From NCBI GenBank assembly GCA_029945375.1, contig CM057061.1, forward strand, positions 2,852,001 through 2,916,000: a DNA stretch of 64,000 nt, in the 5' to 3' direction. The notes under the pieces were generated by a model, which did no database searches, was not told where the DNA came from, and saw only the letters and a program-made list of their open reading frames with translations. Both the position numbers and the translations under genes were made by a program. Below are positions 1 to 11,960 of the stretch, in pieces; position 1 is the first letter of the stretch, and every line of letters starts with the position of its first letter. This stretch comes from Agaricus subrufescens. Taxonomy: Eukaryota > Basidiomycota > Agaricomycetes > Agaricales > Agaricaceae.

Positions 1-501
1 TTCATTGAGTTTGGTCTCATTGTGGAGAGTTGTAAAGAGCGGTATGTCTGTTTCCTGTTTACCTGGACCGTGAACTTATTTCTATTTTACAGAATAAATC
101 TCATCCAATGCGCTGCCCATAGTCGGTATCGCATCAAAGACAACATACGTGCTAATCGAATATTTAATCATGAGATGCGCGAGGCAATTGTCGAGCTTTT
201 GCATTACGGGGTCGAGTTTCAAGTCTACCTTGAGCGTAATTACATTGGGCCTGCCATGTCTTTTGGCAATTTAAAACGCCTGATTACAATGGAATCAATG
301 GTACAGAATCTCGAGGCACGTCCAATTGTCGAACCCGACGGCGGGAAGAAACAGTACTTGTCCGTTGTCCAGGATCAAATGAAATATATGGAAACACACC
401 TCGATGGGTTTCTGGATGAATTTTGGCGCGGTGGGAAAAGTATGTTAGATAGGAGCAAAGCTGTATGGACTTCGGCCATGTCTCTTGTTGATGTAGCGTA
501 G
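1..501 (+). CDS. C-terminal part of an unrecognised helical protein (5' end outside window)
   Basis: Reading is open from base 1 to a stop at 499-501. A probable intron (donor near 42, acceptor CAG near 112) has a length divisible by three, so the frame also runs through it. The visible part gives about 146 residues, largely predicted helix and mixed charge, with segments such as HSRYRIKDNIRANRIF and EAIVELLHYGVEFQVYLERNY. I see no catalytic motif, signal peptide or membrane segment and do not recognise the family. It lies on the same strand as three other small unrecognised genes (1445, 3384 and 5309), which may be a local cluster. The start is not in the window, so this is a partial gene. 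Confidence 0.45.
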   Translation, partial: FIEFGLIVESCKERYVCFLFTWTVNLFLFYRINLIQCAAHSRYRIKDNIRANRIFNHEMREAIVELLHYGVEFQVYLERNYIGPAMSFGNLKRLITMESMVQNLEARPIVEPDGGKKQYLSVVQDQMKYMETHLDGFLDEFWRGGKSMLDRSKAVWTSAMSLVDVA

Positions 502-1444
502 ATTTGACGTAGCACTCAGAACTTTCTCCCAAGAACTTCTGGATTAATTTTGCTGTTGCTCCCAAAACTGAGCCCGAACTGGATCACCGTATCTACATAA
601 TTGCAGAATGACAATCCAAGCAGCCATGCTCCTCCCCAATTTCTCGTGGCCGGCCCCTCGTGCAAAGCCCATCTTTGGGTCGTCCAACCTCTAGTTCATC
701 CTTCTTTTCCCAGGCTCACATCAAGCCGCAGGTGTCTCTCGCCTTACCGCCCAGAGTAGCCGTCTGTTACTATAGCAGGAATGGTCATACAGATCTCATC
801 AAACAGAGCTCTACTCAATGAAGACCTTTCGTTATGTGTATGTAATATAAGCCATACATATATATACGTATACATGCGTGCTTGTATATCGTGAAAGAAT
901 GGGCCACGTGCATCAGATTTCAGGCTTGCACTCAACATTTGGATCCGCTTAGCTGATTGTTGTCAAATGTTTCAGATAGCTAGATCCGCACGAATCAGGA
1001 TCAGCAGCGATTTCAGATTTGTGTGCACAAAAGAAATTTGGTGCCGTCATTTCAGCAGACACACTTGCGATTCAGTGGGGGGCCGGTGGAGAGTCAAAAA
1101 TGGCAGCGTTGGTACTGATTCATCTCATAACCCACACCGAGTACATGCACTGCAAAAAATGGCACCCTAGTTACTCCCTTACATAGCGTTGGCTAATCGT
1201 TGGCTAATGTATCACACACCCGAATATTCCTGGGAATAGCAATTACAATTGCGATTACGATTCCAATGTTTACCATGAGCTCATACAAAGTTGGGGTCGA
1301 CGGCAACTTCAATTCAACAACTATTGGATTTGATTCATGGAGCGAGACCGAATCAGGATAATTTAATTTCCGCGGAGATTCTTTCCATTGAATGGCCTTC
1401 CATACAGTTATTAAAAAGACTTGATACTGACTCCGTCTCTGGCA
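502..1444. other. Intergenic stretch with a copy of an AT-rich dispersed repeat
   Basis: No supportable gene. Bases about 1196-1290 contain the motif run CAATTACAATTGCGATTACG followed by TTCC. It resembles the end of the dispersed repeat seen at about 2886-3060, 29338-29510 and 29539-29680, so this is probably a degraded copy. The rest shows nothing I can name. Confidence 0.4.
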
Positions 1445-2033
1445 ATGGATCTTGCTCTCTACTACCTCGAATCTTCTCATCCCTCCCTGCTTGGAAGTAG
1501 TGATGAAGTGACATACCTACTCCTGGAAGCCCGTCAGGCTAACAAGCGAATATTTGAGCGAATAAAAATCAATGAGTACGATGCGCATTCTGCGTTTAAA
1601 CACCTGTGCAATATGCAAGTGAGCACCCCATTTTGTCCCCAAGCCTGTCACTAACTTATCTTATTAGGTTCTTTGTGAGGAACAACGAGGCCTCATCGAG
1701 TCGGGTTCCCTGTTTGTCAAGCTTTGGAAAGGGGAGGACATAGAAAACATAAAGTTGTTTCTGCAGCGTTGTGAACAGGTATACATCCATATATCTTGAG
1801 GTTCATCATTGGATGTTGAGCACTGAATCATGTTCCACATTAGTTGGATATGCGCCTTAAAACAACCCTGAGAAATATGTCCACGCTTAACCAAGATTGT
1901 CAAGTATCATTGTCTGAAATAAAGGTTTGTTTGGTTCTCTTGACGTTCATAGTAAGAGTTGATTAGATTTGGTGACTAGATGCTGTGTCAACGAAGGCTT
2001 CACTTTGTCACCCTAATGGAAAACACTCTCTAA
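1445..2033 (+). CDS. Small unrecognised helical protein, 4 exons
   Basis: The ATG at 1445 opens a protein beginning MDLALYYLESSHPSLLGSSD. Four exons join in frame over GT..AG introns: exon 1 ends with CAA before GTGAGC, exon 2 begins after TTATTAG near 1669, exon 3 after ACATTAG near 1843, and a short last exon ends at the TAA near 2033. The product is about 150 residues, mostly predicted amphipathic helix (for example LFVKLWKGEDIENIKLFLQR), with no recognised domain. The spliced frame stays open across four exons, which supports a real gene. The start of the gene at 28153 is faintly similar in style (MENALEYLASSLPSLLEND), but I cannot establish homology by eye. Confidence 0.5.
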
Positions 2034-3383
2034 TCAAGCGCAACAATGGTTGTGAGACACATATCTCAGCTTTTGAAGCTGGAGAGGGTGTCTATCATAT
2101 CTACCGTACATAGAAATGGTGGAATTACTATGGCTGCAGCTATCAATTGCGTTGTTTACAATTAGATCGTTGAGGGACTTGCGAAAGAGTGTGGGCATGT
2201 ACGCGAGCCATCATATATCATATCCCGTGTTTTTGCCGCACTTTTCCTGGGAAGGTCAGCGTCCAGGCGTTGAGCCTGCGTAGGTCCTGCAGCCGTGTCT
2301 AATGGGCTGTTACACATATAGCTACGGCCTCTTGATATGTACACTTTGACGCAGCAACGACACGGCACCCGGCAGCAGCACCCGCAGTGTCTGTAGATAA
2401 TGAACTGTATACACCCTCAAAAAAGAAGTTCAGTGACAAAAATAAAAGAACAATGATTAGATACTTACTAGGCTTAGCCTGCGTGAAATGCTTGTCCGCG
2501 CGCGCGGGCTCCTCGTTTTTGCTGTAGCCCTGCTTTACCTGCATTTGTCCGCATTAATGTGCGTCCGCGCGCAGATTACGCACATTCGCTGTAGCCCTCA
2601 ATCACTGGGGGTTTATGAAACTTTGTCATATACTAGTTCCCGACTCATACACTCACGGGGATCTTGCATAGTTGGTGAGAAGTGTTTGGGTTTTGGAATA
2701 GCCTTTGAGTTGCTCACTTAGACGGTATAGTGTTTCAAGGTAAGTGGTGGTAAATGCGACTGCAACCATGGTTACACTATCTTCCGCATGAGCTCACCCA
2801 AAGGCAGGTCTGACGGTGACCTTAATTTGTGGTGGAGTGACTTACCACTTTCGCCGAGCATTTAGTATTCAGTTCTATTTTTGTTAAGTGACTCAGGATC
2901 GACGGCCACTTGAACTTGAAGCGTTTGGCAGAGTGAGTCACAACCAATTTTCATTTCCGCTACACACAACAGATCATATCCCAGATTTTGGGTGTTTGTT
3001 ACACTTACCATTGCGATTACGATACTTTCCGCAAGAGCTAGTGCATCTTTCTACACCATCTTCGGGCTGGCCTCGGGCCTCCGCCGAACTAGTTTCAAAT
3101 ATATCGCTGTTGAATGTCAGGGTGGGTGTATTATATTGTTCCTTACATGGAGAACACGCACGGCAACCGCCTAAGCAGCCAGGTTGCAGCGGTAGATCGT
3201 TTTTGGGTGAAGAATATACTTGTGACTCATTGTGTTGACATCTCTACCGCAGGTTGCAAGGATGTCCCGAGGCGACGTTACGGAATATTATTGAATAAGT
3301 TTCGATAGCCAAAGACCATCCCAGGTATATCTTCTGCTCCGTACAAAATATTTCTGATAGCCATTCTGCAGATTCGAAGCCGA
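2034..3383. repeat. Non-coding repeat-bearing stretch: two GC-rich element ends and one copy of a dispersed repeat
   Basis: Bases about 2490-2530 read GTCCGCGCGCGCGGG then CTCCTCGTTTTTGCTGTAGCCC. This is the right-end type of a GC-rich repeat family that recurs at 17755, 19919, 20204 and 24718. A second, weaker end finishes near 2598. Bases about 2886-3060 (GACTCAGGATCGACGGCCAC and onward) match 29338-29510 closely enough to be copies of one dispersed repeat. I see no convincing gene. Confidence 0.5.
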
Positions 3384-4443
3384 ATGGAGTCTAAGCCGGA
3401 CAGTCGCTTGCCTCTCATGATACCTACATTTTCCGGTATGGCTGCATTCATTTGCTTGATTCTTATTCTGATTCATCTCTCAGTCAAGATAGAAGACTTT
3501 CTCTTTATCCCAGGCGGAGGTTTCTCCCTTGTCCCAAGTCAGATTAAGGAGCCTGTCTATCCGCCAAGAGTCAGTGGTAATGAAACCCCCACATCAGCAC
3601 CTCCACATGATGGCGTGTTTGGGACGCTCCTATGTGTTGATGCCACGGCTCTGACAGCAAATGTCTCCTCCGGTGATGTCTTCAGTTTCTCACTGTATCA
3701 CGACCTCTGTGAAAATGGTGAAGATGGTTATGATAGTGACCATGATGACAGTCATCACGCCCAATTTGATGATAGCACACCGCCTCATTATCACAACACC
3801 GCAAAGCTGTTATCGGCTTTGGACAAATTGAAAGCCTCTGCATCAGAGCTATCATCCACCTTCAATAGTCACGAAGACGCTGTATCGAAGAAAAGAATAA
3901 CTGGGGCTATAGAAACATTTGCTAGTGGCGTCAACTGCTGCGTTGCTGGTCTTCTCTTGCTGAAGGAGCAGATGAAGACCGTTGACATCCAGTGAGTGTT
4001 TCTGAGTTATTTTATTCTCATGAATCAAACAAGACTACAGAGCATCAGTCCTATATCCTCCTCTAGCGCGCCGCAAAGTTTGGACCGTGGAGCGCATTGG
4101 CCAGGGCGCCGGTGTCTTTTACAATCACTTGGTGGCTTCCACCCATCACTTGATGGAGCTGGAAACCAAGTTTGAGATATTTCTTCTTCGTTGGTTTCAA
4201 GTTACAAGACAGTTCAACCAGCTGAGCCAACTTGTAATGATTGAGAGGTCTGTGAGACAATCGCCTAAAGAACTCCAAAGGCAGAGTCAAGTTCACTTGG
4301 GGAATATGTTGGAGTTGCTGCAGGAAATCATTCAGAGATTTTTAAGGAAGGGATCACGGAACTTGCAAGAATGCAAGATGCTCAGAATTTATTTTTGTCA
4401 AGTTCTATGCGCCATCCCCAGCCTCAATGCTTTAAATAGGTGA
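3384..4443 (+). CDS. Unrecognised protein with an N-terminal membrane segment, 2 exons
   Basis: The ATG at 3384 starts a 203-codon first exon that ends at 3991 before GTGAGT. Exon 2 begins at 4041 after CTACAG. The junction restores a glutamine codon and the frame runs to the stop at 4441-4443. The product is about 335 residues. Residues about 20-36 form a hydrophobic segment (FICLILILIHLSVKI), followed by a Ser/Pro/acidic linker with a D/H-rich tract (YDSDHDDSHHAQFDD). The C-terminal two thirds are helical, with an IETFASGVNCCVAGLLLL hydrophobic patch. It may be a single-pass membrane protein. Upstream exons cannot be excluded. I do not recognise the family. Confidence 0.5.
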
Positions 4444-5308
4444 GCCTTTATTTATTATCATGGTATTGCAAATCATTCTGATCCCAGTTGTTAATAGGGT
4501 TTGACCTACAATTGTTTCTGAATCCCGTTAGAATAATACTGTTCCAACACCAGGCTCTACCCTCTTACAAATATTCTCCGCGTCATAGCTACAAAATGAT
4601 TAGGTTGAGATTAGACAGTTTATTTACGAGACGGTCCAAACTGCATAACAATTCTAATTTGATTTAAATTGGAGAAAATATTTACAGGAGGCCCCATTGT
4701 TGTTGATATTTGGCACACCTGGTTCCAATTAGTCAAGTCAAAGCAAATGAGCTACCTAATGATTTGTAGGCACGATCGCCAAACAAAAATAGCCCTTATG
4801 TAAATCTAACACAAGCCATTCTCATCTTCAGATCCAGATTTACATCTTAACTTCCTCTTCCCGTTTCTTTCGGCAATGTATAGGACCCTGAGTCACTCGT
4901 TGATATGCCATTTAGGCATAGCAGAACGTAACACACTGAGCTTCTTTAGCTGATGCGTCACCATACATCTTGTTATCTTAGCAGTTACGCTCCACTTCGG
5001 CAGGATCCCGCCAGCCAAAAAAATTTTCACAGTATCTGAGGATTGGTGAGCTCCGTTGACCCTTCAGACACAAATGTAACTTCCTTTTTTGTATAATGCC
5101 TTGGCCTCCGCCTCTGGACTGACATAGGATTTTGGTTACGCTCAGTCCCAAGAAACTATTCTTTCCTTCACCTGCAATTTCCCAAGGGCTTTGACACCCT
5201 GCTCAATTTGAGCCGCCTTGAGATAATTTGTGCAGTAGGTGCTTACTCTGGTGGGAAGATCTGTTCAATTTGAAATTTGCAACATAGGGAACATAGCAGT
5301 ATCTGAGT
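4444..5308. other. Intergenic, nothing recognised
   Basis: AT-rich stretch of about 865 bases without an open frame that I can support, and without a clear repeat or RNA gene. It separates the membrane-segment gene at 3384 from the coiled-coil gene at 5309. Confidence 0.5.
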
Positions 5309-6388
5309 ATGGAAGACTATCATGGGGAACAGCTTGAACGTCGGCTGACACAGGTGGAAGAAGAAATCACATCCATTGGGATTACACAAAGACTGTGTAA
5401 AGAGTCTGTTGAGAAAATCTCAGTCCGTATTTTTTTTGTCTGAAGTAGTGATTCAATTTTTCACCACTCTCAATGATTTTATAGGCTATTTACCAAGAAG
5501 ATGTCTATAGCATCCTAGAACACATTCAAAAAGCAGTGGAGATAATTGAGACCAAACAAAAGCTCACCAGTGAACATTTTGGCCGAATCCGGAGCGATCT
5601 ACGTGATATGCACCAAAGCATAGAAAAGAGGTCTCATCAGCTAGAAGAAGGAATTGCAACTTATATTGGCGACATTGTGGGGTCCCTTAGTCAACAAATG
5701 ATACAGAACCAGTCTACAAACCGTCTTCAGGGTGACCAACTAATCCACACTCTTCAAGCGTCTTTGGCCACCCAGGCAGAGGGGAGAGAGGATTTCCTTC
5801 AATCCAAATCACTCATCAATGCAAGACTAGCTACCATCCACGGCGTCTGCAGTGGATTGGAACAGGTGCTTCAGAAGCTCTCAGAAGATATTCTACACCG
5901 TTTCCCAGATGCACCCTTGGAATCTAATGTAGCATCGCTTGAAGAAGACATGAACAATACACTCTCAGACACAACTGGTTGGTGACCTTCCACTCTAAAC
6001 TTGCTGTCTTATTGAATTTTCTTTGATAGTCCGGCTGGTGGATTGCTATCATGCAGCATACTCTGGCCTGAGCACGCTTTGTAAGTGCCTTTTGCTGCTT
6101 CCTCCTATAGCAATTAATTTTTTTCCGTGCAGGCCCGTCCATTCTCAAATACATGAACAGTTTTTTGACAGCAGCCGTTGAGAAGGACGGTATTTGTCAT
6201 AAAAGAATTGTTGCTTTTTTCACTGATTTATCTGCACTTGTAATCAAATTTTATCAGCGTGTTACCGCCTTTAATCATTTAGCTTTTCCCTTTCTATTCA
6301 CCCTTGTATTAATCTCTGCGTGGTGCTTTTTTTTAGGTGATGATGGGGACCGGTCGCTACTGTATCATCCAACTTTATCCTATATCTA
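5309..6388 (+). CDS. Coiled-coil protein with C-terminal membrane anchor, about 4 exons
   Basis: The ATG at 5309 opens MEDYHGEQLERRLTQVEEE. Exon 1 ends before GTCCGT near 5423 and exon 2 starts after TTATAG near 5485 (AIYQEDVYSILEHIQKAVEI). Exon 3 starts after GATAG near 6030. Exon 4 starts after GTGCAG near 6133 and runs to TAG at 6388. All junctions keep one frame, giving roughly 310 residues. The middle is long helix with heptad-like spacing (IEKRSHQLEEGIATYIGDIV). The C terminus has a strong hydrophobic run, LAFPFLFTLVLISAWCFFL, followed by a short tail, so a tail-anchored topology is likely. I recognise no domain and infer no function. Confidence 0.55.
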
Positions 6389-6539
6389 GATCGCTTCATG
6401 GTTTGGGATCCTTCTATATATGGTTAATACATTGTTGCAAAACCTTTTTCCTGATTTTGCGGACTCTATTTTTGGCCATCTGCCTAGTTGGAAGCAACGA
6501 TTCCTTCACGTAAATATAATTTCTCCCTTGCTTTCTTTC

Positions 6540-7062
6540 GGGCTACAACAAAAGTGTGGAATCCGCGCGCGGACGCAGAACGATGCAGACTTGACCGGGA
6601 ATAATAAGGGGTGTACATGGACCGCATATTGGAATAAAGCATGATTGCGTAGAATAAATGTTGTTATAGGTAGAGATAGTGTAGTGGTATTAAATTTTTG
6701 AACGCATGAGGTGGATTGTGGTCAGATTGTGGTAATGCAGAATCAATATCAAGGCATGACTCAGCTGGAGGCGAGCTAGTGCAGACCAATGACGATCGAC
6801 GCAGGCATCCTAGCATACTGATGCGGACACTACACAGACACCTCCTTCCGATCTCGTTAGCACCGTAAAACATGAAACTTATAACGATCATAACAATTAT
6901 TAGGTCATGTCTAGAAGAAAAATCAGCACACCAGATGGGCTACAAAGTACCATATGGATATATAGAAGTGGGTTAGCAACATTTAAGGGGCCTGATGCGG
7001 ACTCAATGCAGGCTCGACGCGGAAAAGCGTTCGCGTGGGTACCCGCATTTTTCTGCAAGCCC
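6540..7062. mobile_element. Short GC-rich inverted-repeat element (MITE-like), 523 bp
   Basis: The left end reads GGGCTACAACAAAAGTGTGG and runs into a CCGCGCGCGG tract. The right end, read from the other strand, is GGGCTTGCAGAAAAATGCGG and runs into CCACGCG. The two ends are imperfect inverted repeats. The same end type appears at several places in the window (see 16763-17755 and 17808-19919). There is no coding capacity inside. The right end lies only 16 bases before the ATG of the gene at 7078, so the element now forms that gene's immediate upstream region. Confidence 0.5.
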
Positions 7063-7077
7063 CTTTCCTTCTCAATC

Positions 7078-10055
7078 ATGTCAGACCCTGGTCCCCAAAG
7101 GTAGGTGCTGAAATTGGCCTATGTTCCCAATTGACATGATTTGCAGGCATGAATCAACCTTGCCAACCGTGGATCCCTATAGAGACGCATACGCAAAGCA
7201 TAATATAAGAAAAAATGAGATCCCCACTATCAAATTTTCTCGTAAACCTCGCAGAGCAGAGAGAGCCTGTTTGCCAGAGGGATTACCCCACTCCGTAGAC
7301 AACTTGGATGACAATCAAGCCACAAAGGATATTGCCCAAACCTTACAAGGAGAGCAGCAGACCCGGCAGAGCATTGACGTTATGGAGGAAGGGGAACTTA
7401 GCTATATGAAAGATTCAGTGGGCCTGGTGAAGGAATTCAGCTCCTCTCTGGTTTTCACAGATCAAGGCGATTTTATGGAGGAGGTTGTTTCAGAAGTGCC
7501 GGATGAGGAGGTTGTTTCAGAAGTGCCGGATGAGGAGTTTATTTCTGCTAACGATCACTCTGGCTCTGAAACAATCACACTAAAGTGCAGCGGTTCTAAT
7601 GATCCCAGTAATTATATTGCATCTTCAGGTAAAGCCGTTTATTCTTTTGCTTTATTCTGATGAAAACTTTGTTCTAGACAATTCCGTATTTCCCCTGCAG
7701 TATGCGAGCACTCCTTCCACTTCTGTTCCCTCCACAGGTACATGCTTCAGTGCTGAAGCAACAAAGAGAGGTCGCTGATCAGAGACCATGACATAGAGAC
7801 AGAAGTACAGCAGATTGTTACATCTCCGATCAAGCCTCCATGCTTCACCCAGATGCCAACCCATAGCCGTGATTTTAACCTGCCAAGAAGCCGCCTCCCT
7901 TTATACCGCCATGACAATAGAATGGAAGCCTCACCGAGTAGGTCTTTACTTGGTTTCTATGTCACTGAGTTCCCACTCAGGCCCTTATACCCCTATAGCG
8001 CCGCCAGCTTCCTTGAGCACCGCTGATAGCTCTAGTTCAAGTGATGGCCATACCAAATTGCAGGCATTCAGAGATCGTAATCCTTTTAGAAATGGTGAGC
8101 AGTTTCAGACTCTGGAAGATCGATGACACCATTCTCTCTCAGGTTTTATTTTCCCTAGTATACCACAAGCACCAGTGGCTTTTTCTCTACCCCCTCGTGA
8201 AGGCAATCAGGTAAATGAATCTCAAAAGACCTGTGATGGGCCAGATGCCGGTGGGTGATCGCGAGATCCTGGTGTATACCGCTAATACTTAGTAGATGCT
8301 GGCCCATCTATTGAAGTAACACGGCTGGATTATCCCCCTATCGCGCTACCTAAGAACTGTCCTACTAATGGGCTTGCAGTTTTACACAGTCAGTTCAGTT
8401 TATGCAGAAAAGGTAGCTAGACTTGCTGATCGCAACTCCTAGGCACTTTGATGCCGGGACCCGAATCGGCACCTCTAAACAACCATTCACAAGGCGTTTC
8501 TACGACTAGTCCCATGCAGAACACTGTGCCAGCTCCCTTTAATTTCATACCAAGTGCTCAGGAAATTGAGTTTCGAGCAGCTGATGGTAGACGAAGCGTT
8601 GCAACAGGTACACTTTTTCTAAAATGAAAAAACGCTCATATTTTACCAGACAACCCCTTCACCAACAGGTGCAGCGTACTCTGATGACGAAGTAGCACCT
8701 ATGGAGGGCATTGACTATGTTCCTAGTGGCGATATCCATGGTGCGAGTTTTATTCAGCCCTGACTGACTGCTATTGACCATAACCCAAGGTGAATTTAAA
8801 GAAGAGTACGACAGTGAAAGTGAAGACGAATTGGGTGATGACCGTAAAGGCAAGGGAGGGTGCGGCTACCAAATTAGGAGAGGTGCTGAAGATAAGGCGT
8901 CTTGTCTGAAAGGCAGCCATGACTACCAAGACCGAAAACAACCCCCCAAGCAGACCTATACCCCGGTACATTTAACTGACGCAGAGAAAAATTTTAAGGT
9001 GAGAAGCTGCTAGCATTGCTATAAATGGGACTAACAAGCAGTCAAGCTGTCTGTTCGTCTGCAAGTCTCTGAATTGTTTGGTCACAGAAAACCTTTTGCC
9101 ATAAAAACGCCGTCAAAGGATCAATTAACTGCTTTTGAAAAGTCACAAAAAGAGGTAGACGGGCCAAGCTTGGAAACGTTTCTTCTTGACTTTGATGGAA
9201 AGACGGTTTTTACACCCTGGAACCAGAGGGTGGCTTTACTTTTAGCCATCCAATTTTTGAAAGAGCCAAACTCATTTACAAATGACACAGTTGCAGTGCA
9301 AAAAGCATTCATGGTTTGTTTGCGCTCACTACACCGCAATTATCAGAAGAGTCGCATCCCCTTAACCAAAGATGACACCATCAAGGAACAGCAGGGCAAG
9401 CGGCGCAGCAACCAATCTGCCCGCCAGCGATATGTAGGTGGAAGCTTATCGCTGTGTTGGGCTGTATGATTGATGCTTTGAGCAGTTGCGCAATCGTAGA
9501 GAAGAGGCTGCTAAACAATATGCAAATTCAAGTGGCCAGATGGAGGTTTTTAGCAAGCTTTGGGAACGGATGCCAAAGGAGGTGTGTAGTGACGATGAAG
9601 AGGTTTCCTACCCAAATGGAACGAAGTCACATGAGATTCTAACACCAGCTTGGCGTAGCGCCGAGGTAAAGACTTGGTTTCGAACATGGGATCATCTTGC
9701 AATGTCAATGCGCTTTGGGCCTGACGGAAAGCCAAGCCCAGGACGGTTTCCACATGCTCGCATCGAGGCCAATCCCGTAAAGAGAGATCCATATGCGACT
9801 GCCCCACCAAATCTTCCTCTGAATTTCTACAGCAATGAGTGGTATAAAAGTCTCGATAGTATTGAAATACAGAAACTATCAGCAGCTCCTGCCATGCATC
9901 TAACTTTCCCTCCCGAAATTCTACGGTAAGTGAGGTGCCCTCTCATCTCCGATTATTTCTAAGTATTTCTTAGTACTGCTGAACGATATGAGCATGTCAG
10001 GGGCCGCAAGGATAAGCCCTTAGGCCCCGATGATCCAACCTTGACTCCAATATAA
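7078..10055 (+). CDS. Multi-exon protein of unknown function, widespread mushroom family
   Basis: The ATG at 7078 (MSDPGPQR) ends exon 1 before GTAGGT. Exon 2 begins after TTGCAG near 7147 (HESTLPTVDPYRDAYAKHNI). Further short exons lead to a conserved C-terminal part: HRKPFAIKTPSKDQLTAF near 9080-9140, then LRNRREEAAKQYANSSGQME, KSHEILTPAWRSAEVKTWFR and LNFYSNEWYKSLDSIEIQKL. A last intron (9926-9973, GTAAGT..TTAG) joins to a tail ending at the TAA at 10053-10055. Residues near 7480-7540 contain a direct repeat, EEVVSEVPD twice. The arginine-rich 'RNRR...' region followed by 'ILTPAWRS..VKTW' is a pattern I know from abundant Agaricomycete hypothetical proteins. No biochemical role is known to me. 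Middle exons (7650-9070) are less certain. Confidence 0.5.
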
Positions 10056-10424
10056 ATTGACCCTACAATCTCCCTATCTGTATATGTCCGTGCTTTTTAC
10101 AAGATAGTATTAATCCCTGCCCAATGAAAAAACATGTGTCACACAATAGCAGAATAATAGGTGGCTATCACGGGGGCAGCCAAAGCTCTTCCCCATGCTA
10201 ATCAAGCCATTTTATTTGTAAATTATTTACAAGCAAATGGCCGGCCACAAATTCCTCTAAAGTGTCAGAACGGGAGGGTGGGGAAACGAGCTAGTTATGG
10301 AGAGGAGAGACGAAAGAATATAGGTCTCATTATTTCAGAAATTGAGATCTATGACCTTTCGCTCCACAATCTGCGTCGAGTTGGTGCCTGCATTTTATTT
10401 TGCTATACCTTTGTAAAGCACCAA

Positions 10425-10554
10425 TCACACCGTAAAGTCGGCACTTTCGGCTGAGCTGAAAGTTTGAGTACCCAGCTGAAAAACAAGTGAAAATTATCTG
10501 ATTGGGCGAAGCGAACTTTTCGGCTCAGCCGAAAGTGTCAACTTTACAGTGTGA
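10425..10554. mobile_element. 130-bp MITE with long terminal inverted repeats
   Basis: The left arm reads TCACACCGTAAAGTCGGCAC then TTTCGGCTGAGC. The right arm, reverse-complemented, reads TCACACTGTAAAGTTGACAC then TTTCGGCTGAGC. About 38 bases per arm pair with few mismatches around a short AT-rich centre, so the whole element can fold into a hairpin. No coding capacity. I could not see an unambiguous target duplication in the flanks (CACCAA and ATGTAA). Confidence 0.7.
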
Positions 10555-10765
10555 ATGTAAAAAACTCATGTCACGGTATATTATAATAGGTGGTTCGTCA
10601 CGAGGGCAGCGGAAGCTCTCCCTCACACTAGCCGAGCCAATGTATTTGTGATTTATGACAAGCGGATAAAGAGATAAATTGAGATGATATGAGTTTATCA
10701 CATGATGTCAAGGTCACGCGACGCGATCAGTTAAACTAAGTCCAAAACTGCTCAAGACAAAGTAC

Positions 10766-11235
10766 CGCTCCCTTCCCCCGTTCTCCCCCTTGGGCTGGGT
10801 GGCTGTGCGCGATTCGTCCCGCATCCATCCAGTGCCTGCTGTCTATGCAACTGATACACGGCACCACAAGTGTCCAATCAGCCAGATAGCTCCAGCAGGA
10901 TGGCCGAGTTTTCATCCCTACCGCTTTTCTCCCTCTCCCCTCTCCCTCGGGCTGGGTGGCTGCGCGCGATTCGTCCCGCATCCATCCAGTGCCTGCTGTC
11001 TATGCAACTGATACACGGCACCACAAGTGTCCAATCAGCCAGATAGCTCCAGCAGGATGGCCGAGTTTTCATCCCTACCGCTTTTCTCCCTCTCCCCCCT
11101 CCCTCGGGCTGGGTGGCTGCGCGCGATTCGTCCCGCATCCATCCAGTGCCTGCTGTCTATGTAACTGATATATGGCACCACAAGTGTCCAATCAGCCAGA
11201 TAGCTCCAGCAGGATGGCCGAGTCTTCATCCCTTC
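10766..11235. repeat. Tandem repeat, 157-bp period, about 3 copies
   Basis: The string GGGCTGGGTGGCTG occurs at 10792, 10949 and 11106, exactly 157 bases apart, and the sequence between is almost identical (TCGTCCCGCATCCATCCAGT, then GCCTGCTGTCTATG). The third copy has a few substitutions and fades after about 11235. Short open frames on both strands here simply repeat with the unit and are not genes. A stretch before the array (about 10690-10715, CACATGATGTCAAGGTCACG) recurs at about 11868 just upstream of the TET/JBP gene. Confidence 0.85.
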
Positions 11236-11559
11236 CTATACCTCTGCTGTTTGCCAATCTTTCTTGGCCTTTGTGGTAGGCCGCTGTACCTATATAGGGC
11301 AATGTATCTTTTATTTTAAGCCTCTGCTGTCTACTATTGCTATAAACTAGCTAGAGTACCTGTTGCGATCCAACCTGTGCAGGAGCTGCTACGTTGCAGT
11401 GCCATTCAGCACCCTTGAAGGCTTTATGACATTGGGACTTGTTGATGTTTGACGCTCATCATCTATGTTCTATTCATAAATGGATGATCGATGATTGATG
11501 ATCTGTGATAGGTTGAGTTACATATTGTCCTTACCGCTCAATACCCTCCCTGGTCCCAC

Positions 11560-11880
11560 TAGATTATGTGCAGTTCCGGCGAGTCCTCCGTCCCCTCTCC
11601 GTCTTGCGATGGACTAAGAATGGCCATTTAGGCCTTCTGTCCGTCTTCTAGATGATAATTGGCCGCTTTGACCGCCCATCTCGCCCTGTAGATGGGCAAC
11701 CTTTGCCTCTACAGCTCTCTCCACAGAATGCAGGCTATCTATGAGCACGCCAGCAGCCATACTTCAACACTTACTCTCCAGCTTGACTCATCGGGGAAGT
11801 CCAGGATACGACGGCCTTCAGGGCTCTTCTTGAACCATCTAACATTCCTGCTATACATTGTCTGTCACATGATGTCAAGG
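11560..11880. repeat. Copy of the dispersed ~300-bp repeat
   Basis: Bases such as GAATGGCCATTTAGGCCTTC, the GATGGGCAACCTTTGCCTCT string and ACAGCTCTCTCC match, with divergence, the arrays at 26365-27400 and 31210-31740. The copy ends just upstream of the TET/JBP gene. No coding content supported. Confidence 0.55.
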
Positions 11881-11960
11881 TGACGCATCGCGACGCGTCT
11901 TGGTCTCGCCTCCCTCATCTTCTTCCTTAGGTGGCTGTATGCAATTTATCCTTCATCATT

